Shown piece by piece: positions 60,401-64,000 of a stretch of DNA of 64,000 nt (position 1 is its first letter; the number at the start of each line of letters is the position of its first letter). The notes under the pieces are model-generated. The model was not told the origin of the DNA and ran no database searches. It saw nothing but the letters and a program-made list of their open reading frames with translations. The position numbers were made by a program, and so were the translations under genes. Location: contig NC_047065.1 in the NCBI RefSeq assembly GCF_902459465.1, forward strand, positions 9,968,170 to 10,032,169, written 5' to 3'. The DNA comes from Asterias rubens (lineage: Eukaryota > Echinodermata > Asteroidea > Forcipulatida > Asteriidae).

Positions 60401-62222
60401 TTGTTAATTGTTCTTGTTACGAAATTGACTAAAACTAGCTGGCACATTGACAAGCTTTCTATCTTAAAGTTTGACTTTTCTCCCCTTGTTATTTAATGCA
60501 GGCATTTGGGCCACCAGACACAGTATTTACCGTTGAAACATGGCTTTGATGAGTTTTTTGGGTCACCTAATTGCCACTTTGGACCATACAACAACATTGG
60601 TACACCCAATATTCCTGTGTACAAGAATCAGGACATGGCTGGCCGTTACTATGATGACTTCATTATAACAAAAGCAGGAGAGTCTAACCTAACACAGTTG
60701 TATATTAAGGTATGTATCATTTTTTAAGTGTTTACTATTCTCTGTTAATGTTAGCTGTTTGGCGTTTTAAATTTGTTCAAAAGAAACTTTTGTCATAGCT
60801 TCAGAGAGAAAACTTTCTCAATGAAAAATTATCTTAAATCCAGACCTTTTTTCTATGTCTTCTGAAAAAAAGGAGGCCATCTTTGAAATCACTGAGTACT
60901 GTACATAGGTTTGAATCAGTATCTGTACATATAAATTATCAGAAGGGTGCGTCCTTGTCAGAGGCCAATTTTTAAACGCTCCTCAGTGCGCCATGAAAAT
61001 TCAATCGATTTCCGGCTGTATCCAGAAATCGTTGGATAACTGTTGGTGTGATTATTTTCTTGTGTTACAAGTTGAGTTTATTTTGTAGAGGATGAAATCA
61101 TCTTTTGAATGATTTTCACAGTTCCTTTGTTTGACTCACCAAATTCAAGCTTTCAGGTTGGAAACATAAGAGAGATCAACAAAAATTTGGAAACATTGTT
61201 TGCATATGAAGTGAAGGTTTGTTTACATGGAAAGTTGTGCACATAAGTTTTCTTAACTGTATTGTCGTCTGACAGGAAAACAAAGCTACAAAAAGTGGTC
61301 GAAAAAAAAACACTACATACCTTTAAAATGAAAATGAATGGCTCTATTACCCACAGATACCTTCTGTACCTAAAACACATCTTTGATGTCACAACCATTT
61401 TACACTATCACAATGTTTTAGGAGGCAATCAGCTTTATTGATGAACAACATGCAAGCAGCAATCCATTTCTTTTGTACTGGGTCCCAGACTCCACGCATA
61501 CACCATTGTATGCTTCAGAGCCTTATCACGGCACCAGCCAGAGAGGTCTTTACGGAGACGCAGTGAGAGAGCTAGATGATGGCGTGGGTCAGATCCTAGC
61601 CAGGATCAAGAAGCATGGGATTACTAAGAATACCTTTGCATTTTTCACATCTGATAATGGTGGGGCGGCTTATGCCAGAGAAAAGGGTGAGGTTATTATG
61701 TGAGTTGCTGTTACTTAATACACCATACACCTTGATTCACGTAGCATCTCATTTGTTGAAAGTTTTCTTCACTACTAATTAGTCAACCTCTACATGTATG
61801 TGTGTAATGTTTTGTGTGTTTCACCTTTTTAAATCAGGTTGACTGTAGCCATTCCAAACCAAACAAAATGTTAGTCTATATAAACTGTAGCAGAAACCCT
61901 GATTCTTGAGCAGCTGCGATAACCTGACTTTTTATCACATTTTCAAAAAAACCTCAGGAAGCGCTTAGCTTTATTGAGGCTCAACATATAGCTAGTGAAC
62001 CCTTCTTGCTGTATTGGGTTCCTGATGCAACTCACACTCCTCTTTACGCATCCAAATCGTTCCTGGGCAAAAGCCAACGTGGTCTCTATGGTGATGCTGT
62101 GCAGGAATTAGATAATGGAGTTGGGCAAATCCTCCAAAAATTGAAAGATATGGGTATCGACCAAAACACCTTTGCATTCTTCACTTCTGACAATGGTGCT
62201 GCTCTGGTAGGAAAGTTCCATG
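51450..62222 (+). CDS. GALNS: N-acetylgalactosamine-6-sulfatase (GALNS), 3' end beyond the window
   Basis: GALNS is a lysosomal sulfatase that removes 6-sulfate from keratan sulfate and chondroitin-6-sulfate. Visible exons are 51450-51551, 56230-56353, 58752-58929 (donor GTTTGT), 60502-60709, then either 61422-61686 or 61958-62222. Phases agree throughout. The ATG at 51450 (AAC before, G after) gives the signal peptide [20 protein letters not shown]; a longer frame opens at 51360, but its N terminus looks unlike a signal peptide. Catalytic residues fall at a constant offset of 6 from the human enzyme: Asp33/34, Cys73 in CSPSR (the formylglycine site, split by intron 2), Arg77, Lys134, His136, His230, Asp282 and Asn283. 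The segments NGFYTTN.HARNAY and [20 protein letters not shown] are diagnostic for GALNS. The C-terminal part, from about residue 293, is not in this window. Confidence 0.93.
51773..51896. mobile_element. GGAAAAGTTTCC MITE, copy 2
   Basis: GGAAAAGTTTCCGTATGGCG and GCCACCACTTTTTCATTC at the left pair with AATGAGTGAAAAAGTGGTGG and CGCCATACGGAAAG at the right. The right terminus has changed (GTTATCC). No 8-bp duplication is visible. It ends where the foldback at 51900 begins, in GALNS intron 1. Confidence 0.75.
51900..53545. repeat. 1.65-kb foldback element in GALNS intron 1
   Basis: The left arm (about 51900-52300) is the imperfect inverse of the right arm (about 53165-53545). Shared words are CTATCGGTCTCATCACTGTC / GACAGTGACGAGACCGATG, CATTTAACGTGACATGTTC / GAACATGTCACGTTAAATG, and CTTTGTCCAGATGTGATGAT. 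The outer ends carry the same GGTCTCATCACTGT and CCCACCTT words as the perfect hairpin at 8884-9002. The centre (52300-53160) has a poly-C run and no clear frame. Confidence 0.7.
53577..54177 (+). repeat. Composite repeat with CCAGGCC hairpin, copy 3
   Basis: It matches 27640-28060 in order: TTTCTTCATTCCTATT, AGTTGTTTACCCGAGGG, CATTTCATAGCTGGAGG, TTTTTGACCAAAAACTGAAG. It ends in the hairpin AAGGCCTGGTTCTTTATAAT / GTTATCAAGAACCAGGCCTC. It contains an extra piece at about 53605-53760 (GGGCGCCCTCACCTAGAGG) absent from the other copy. A more diverged relative lies at 55680-56030. Confidence 0.65.
54190..55516. mobile_element. TU/FB-like foldback transposon, 1.33 kb
   Basis: The whole block is a large hairpin centred near 54815. 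The outer arms are tandem arrays of short units: GTCGCCCCCTGACAACAAT and relatives on the left (54190-54425), and the inverse AAGGGGGCGACTTTGCTAG type on the right (55385-55516). Inner arms pair over about 400 bp: CGTCTCCCGTAACCTCATAG with CTATGAGGTTACGGGAGACG, CAGTCCCATACTACTCCGTT with its complement near 55030, and ATTATCTGCACACGTTCGTC with its complement near 54890. Long inverted repeats with tandem subrepeats at the outside are the hallmark of foldback elements such as the sea urchin TU family. No transposase is present. It lies in GALNS intron 1. Confidence 0.8.
56759..57254 (+). repeat. 62-bp minisatellite, 8 copies
   Basis: The unit contains GGGTTGTCTAAACACATGGG, TGTGTGAATATAGAACAGTC and ACCCCTCTGATGAGGGATAG, repeated every 62 bp. 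Units 2 and 3 have ATAGG in place of ATGGG, and unit 1 has CTGAACAC; otherwise they are nearly identical. It is in GALNS intron 2. Confidence 0.95.
58006..58371. mobile_element. MITE family D, copy 2, cut by a family-B element
   Basis: TTAA (58002-58005) then AGGTTCACTTTTCCTAACAC. The hairpin words GAGGTGCTGTAGTTTTTGAG and TCTCAAAAACTACAGCACCT match family D at 37652. The right end stops at GTAAATCTGTCAAAGACC where the family-B sequence takes over. GALNS intron 2. Confidence 0.7.
58372..58682. mobile_element. MITE family B, copy in GALNS intron 2
   Basis: GTCAAAGACCAATTTTCTCA, CTTGGTGTATCCCAACATAA and AACACCCTTGTTGGAC match family B. The right end ACCAAACATGTACCTTTCCT runs into TTAA. It ends about 70 bp before the GALNS exon at 58752. 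Confidence 0.7.
59273..60020 (+). repeat. SINE split by a family-A MITE
   Basis: The head GTGTCGTGGCCGAGCAGTTA and body GGGGTTCGCCCTGTGTTTCT run to about 59597. The tail AGCGCCTTGAGCATCACTGA, GTGACGGACATGCGCGCTAT resumes at 59960. The same tail (CGCCTTGAGCGTCACTGCGTGAC) follows an ATGTTGAAA stretch in the intact SINE at 3727. So the MITE entered the ATGTTAA of this SINE. GALNS intron 3. Confidence 0.8.
59598..59955. mobile_element. TTAA-flanked MITE family A, copy 8, inside a SINE
   Basis: TTAA is present on both sides (59594-59597 and 59956-59959). The ends are AGGCAGTGGAAGCTATTGGT and AATTACCAATAGTGTCT. The right terminus has lost the CCACTGC part. The central hairpin is TTTTGAGACCTCAGA / TTTGAGGTCTCGAAATC. 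Confidence 0.85.
60197..60402. mobile_element. MITE with ATAGACGATGTGACGT ends
   Basis: ATAGACGATGTGACGTATG at the left pairs with ACGTCACAGGTCACATCGTC at the right. TTTTGCCGGGCAAAA and GGTTTTGCCCGGCGG form a further inner pair. It is non-coding and lies in GALNS intron 3. Confidence 0.65.
61422..61686 (+). CDS. GALNS: GALNS alternative exon 5a
   Basis: 265 nt, entry phase 0, exit phase 1, acceptor TTTTAG, donor GTGAGG. It encodes residues 205-292, with DSTHTPLY (His230), [12 protein letters not shown] and FFTSDNG (Asp282, Asn283). It shares about 60 of 88 residues with exon 5b. The last eight residues (GAAYAREK) differ completely from those of 5b. Confidence 0.88.
61958..62222 (+). CDS. GALNS: GALNS alternative exon 5b
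   Basis: 265 nt with the same phases as exon 5a, acceptor ACCTCAG, donor GTGAGA. It encodes [23 protein letters not shown] and [15 protein letters not shown], keeping all active-site residues. In several places it is nearer to the human enzyme (DATH, ASK, FLG, DNGAAL) than exon 5a. Neither exon contains an in-frame stop. Confidence 0.88.
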
Positions 62223-63239
62223 GTGAGATGTTCATGCATTTTTTCTTCCTCTCCTTTTGGTGGTAAGAAAAGCAGTTTCATTAGTGGCCCTTACCATTTC
62301 TAACGCTTCCATACATTTTCTTCTTTCTTTTTAAATCTGAACAATTGACAAATGAAAGAGGTGAAGCGCAATATGGGATAAACATGGGTAAATAGCTTTG
62401 AATTGTACACACTTTTGCATGTGTTAATCATGGTATAAACCTATACAGTTAAGTAAAGTACTAAAAAGTAGTTTGTTGCTATGAAAGTTCTTGCAGTTTT
62501 GTTTTTCGAATTAGTTAGTCTTAAAGTGCTACCACTACTTTTCTAAGTCAATTACAGGTGTTTTAGATTGCAGTTGCAGCAACCAATTTGCAATGTGGGC
62601 TTACAATCAATACTATCGTGGTGGCTGGTACATTTTTACGGGTGCCCCATTTTTGGGTAAATTTCCAAAAGATTGGCAATGCAAGTAATAAAAGTAGTAC
62701 CAATACACAAAATCCGCTTGTAAACATGCTTCGGACGATACCTTTCCAAATATTTCCGGTTGAAATGAAAGAAAAAAACCCGGTCACAAATAGGGTATGG
62801 AACATTTCAACCTACTCACACCCTAGACTGATTGCACTCATTCATGTCTTTATACCATTGGTGACTTTAGTCCACTCACAAACATTCAACCCTGAAGTAG
62901 GCCATTTGTGATATAGCTGTAGTGTTGTCATCCTTAATACCCAAGCTCACCATCATTGGAAAGAGAACTATCAGATATTTCCATCTGTTCAAGTTGAAGT
63001 TGAAAGATCTGTGATACCAAACACCACCAGAACCCCCAATTGGTAGTGTACAAAACAGTTTGAGTTTACAGAATCACACTAAGGAAATACAGACCAAGAA
63101 CTTTTAAATATAACAAACCCAATCATTCTACAGGGATACTACCCCCCCCCCCCCTCTCATTTGGGCAATAATAATAAATGCACACGGGCTCTGCCTCATT
63201 CTGTCATTCACTAGTAAACTATCACTTTACATATTGAAT
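62223..63239. other. GALNS intron, no exon recognised
   Basis: The next expected GALNS exon should begin with a Gly-Ser-Asn-Gly-Pro-Phe-Leu-Cys-Gly-Lys-like segment. I do not find it before 63240. The 107-codon frame at 62588 has no sulfatase similarity. Confidence 0.5.
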
Positions 63240-63990
63240 GCAGTCATGCAAGTAAGATAGTATTTAACCGCATTCTGGCAAAGAAAATTGCACAGGTCAA
63301 GTCACTGAATCACAGTTAGGTTTCAGTGAAGGGAATGGTACAATAGAGGCTACCTTCGTAAATCAGTATCTGAAGCCTACTACACGGCCAAGACTCCACT
63401 CCATCTGGCCTTCCTTGATTACAAAAAAGCCTTTGACTCCGGTAACCACGAGCTCATGTTTGCAAAACTTGGCGAACTCGGTGTTGATGTTGATGTACTG
63501 CGACTCAGTGAAGACCTGTACCTGTATGCAAATGGTCAACTCTGATGGAAGGGTCAACTCATACAGGTTTTTGACACCCCAGCTGGTGTGAGGCAAGGCT
63601 GCCCACACCCTCCAACACTTTTCAGCTTCTACACAGAATTTTGATGAGGGAGTTGTATTGCCATACAACGTATCTCAGAGCCCCCAATGTGAGTGGTCTC
63701 TATCAAAGAGCTGAGGTATGCTGATGATCTGGTATTGGTGGCTCTCACCAGAAAGCATTGCTTGCCATTCTTGGAGATATCTCGGAGGAGTATGGCCTTG
63801 TTATACATCCGGGTATATAAGACAGTACCTCGTCCTCCAGACGATGTTGACAGATGAGACGATTGCTTTCCATGGGGCCATGATACCCTGTCAGCAAGTG
63901 TCCCTATCTTGGCACCAGCTCAATGACAGCGAAGAGGTCCGAATAAGAATAGGGATTGGAAAGGATAATAAATGTTGGTGCTCTCCCATC
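63240..63990 (+). pseudogene. Decayed non-LTR reverse transcriptase
   Basis: Translated in shifting frames, the stretch reads FNRILAKKIA, QLGFSEGNGTIEATF, HLAFLDYKKAFDSGNHELMF, GVRQGCPHPPTLFSFYTE and LRYADDLVLVA, the ordered motifs of a non-LTR retrotransposon reverse transcriptase, with the YADD catalytic box near 63717-63728. Several stops and frameshifts break it (for example the TGA after NGQL near 63544). It lies in or beyond a GALNS intron and runs to near the window edge. Confidence 0.8.
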
Positions 63991-64000
63991 CAGTGACGCT

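Noticed and set aside
62588-62911. Next GALNS exon
   Set aside because: No similarity to the expected sulfatase segment after the DNG motif, and it lacks a fitting acceptor in phase 1.

Overview
This is animal nuclear DNA: intron-rich, AT-rich, with split genes, canonical GT/AG splice sites and very many short transposon remnants. The protein-coding content points to a deuterostome, and most likely an echinoderm, perhaps a sea star. The reasons are an Aurora kinase that mixes Aurora A and Aurora B residues (starfish are known to have a single combined Aurora), a foldback element like the TU elements of sea urchins, and the mix of small palindromic repeats. The species assignment is inference.

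Four genes can be built exon by exon with matching splice phases. (1) On the minus strand, 20631-14493, an eight-exon gene encodes a 594-residue histidine-rich protein that I do not recognise. (2) On the plus strand, 30824-32566, a two-exon FAM210 (DUF1279) mitochondrial membrane protein carries an internal cysteine-containing duplication. (3) On the minus strand, 47829-38436, a nine-exon Aurora kinase encodes 413 residues. (4) On the plus strand, from 51450 past 62222 and cut off by the window, is N-acetylgalactosamine-6-sulfatase (GALNS). GALNS holds two tandem versions of one 265-nt exon that must be used alternatively to keep the reading frame. FAM210 and Aurora are convergent neighbours, as FAM210B and AURKA are in human, so this looks like an old linkage. 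Aurora and GALNS are divergent.

The first 14 kb and the stretches 20.7-30.7 kb and 32.6-38.4 kb show no convincing genes and are built largely from repeats. There are three long foldback structures (929-3065, 51900-53545, 54190-55516) and a smaller one at 9207-10036. There is a perfect 56-bp-arm hairpin at 8884-9002, tRNA-derived SINEs, a Tigger/pogo-like 1.44-kb element and a hAT-type MITE nested in a SINE. At least four sequence-distinct MITE families share TTAA target duplications and AGG...CCT ends. Many of these lie in introns of the kinase, sulfatase and histidine-rich genes. Other items are minisatellites (62 bp x 8, 42 bp x 4, 172 bp x 2), two THAP-domain fragments and a decayed non-LTR reverse transcriptase at the right edge.

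The most interesting item is the GALNS alternative exon pair. Next are the TTAA-targeting MITE set, whose target duplication is proved by an insertion inside a SINE, the mosaic Aurora, and the duplicated FAM210 N-terminal motif.
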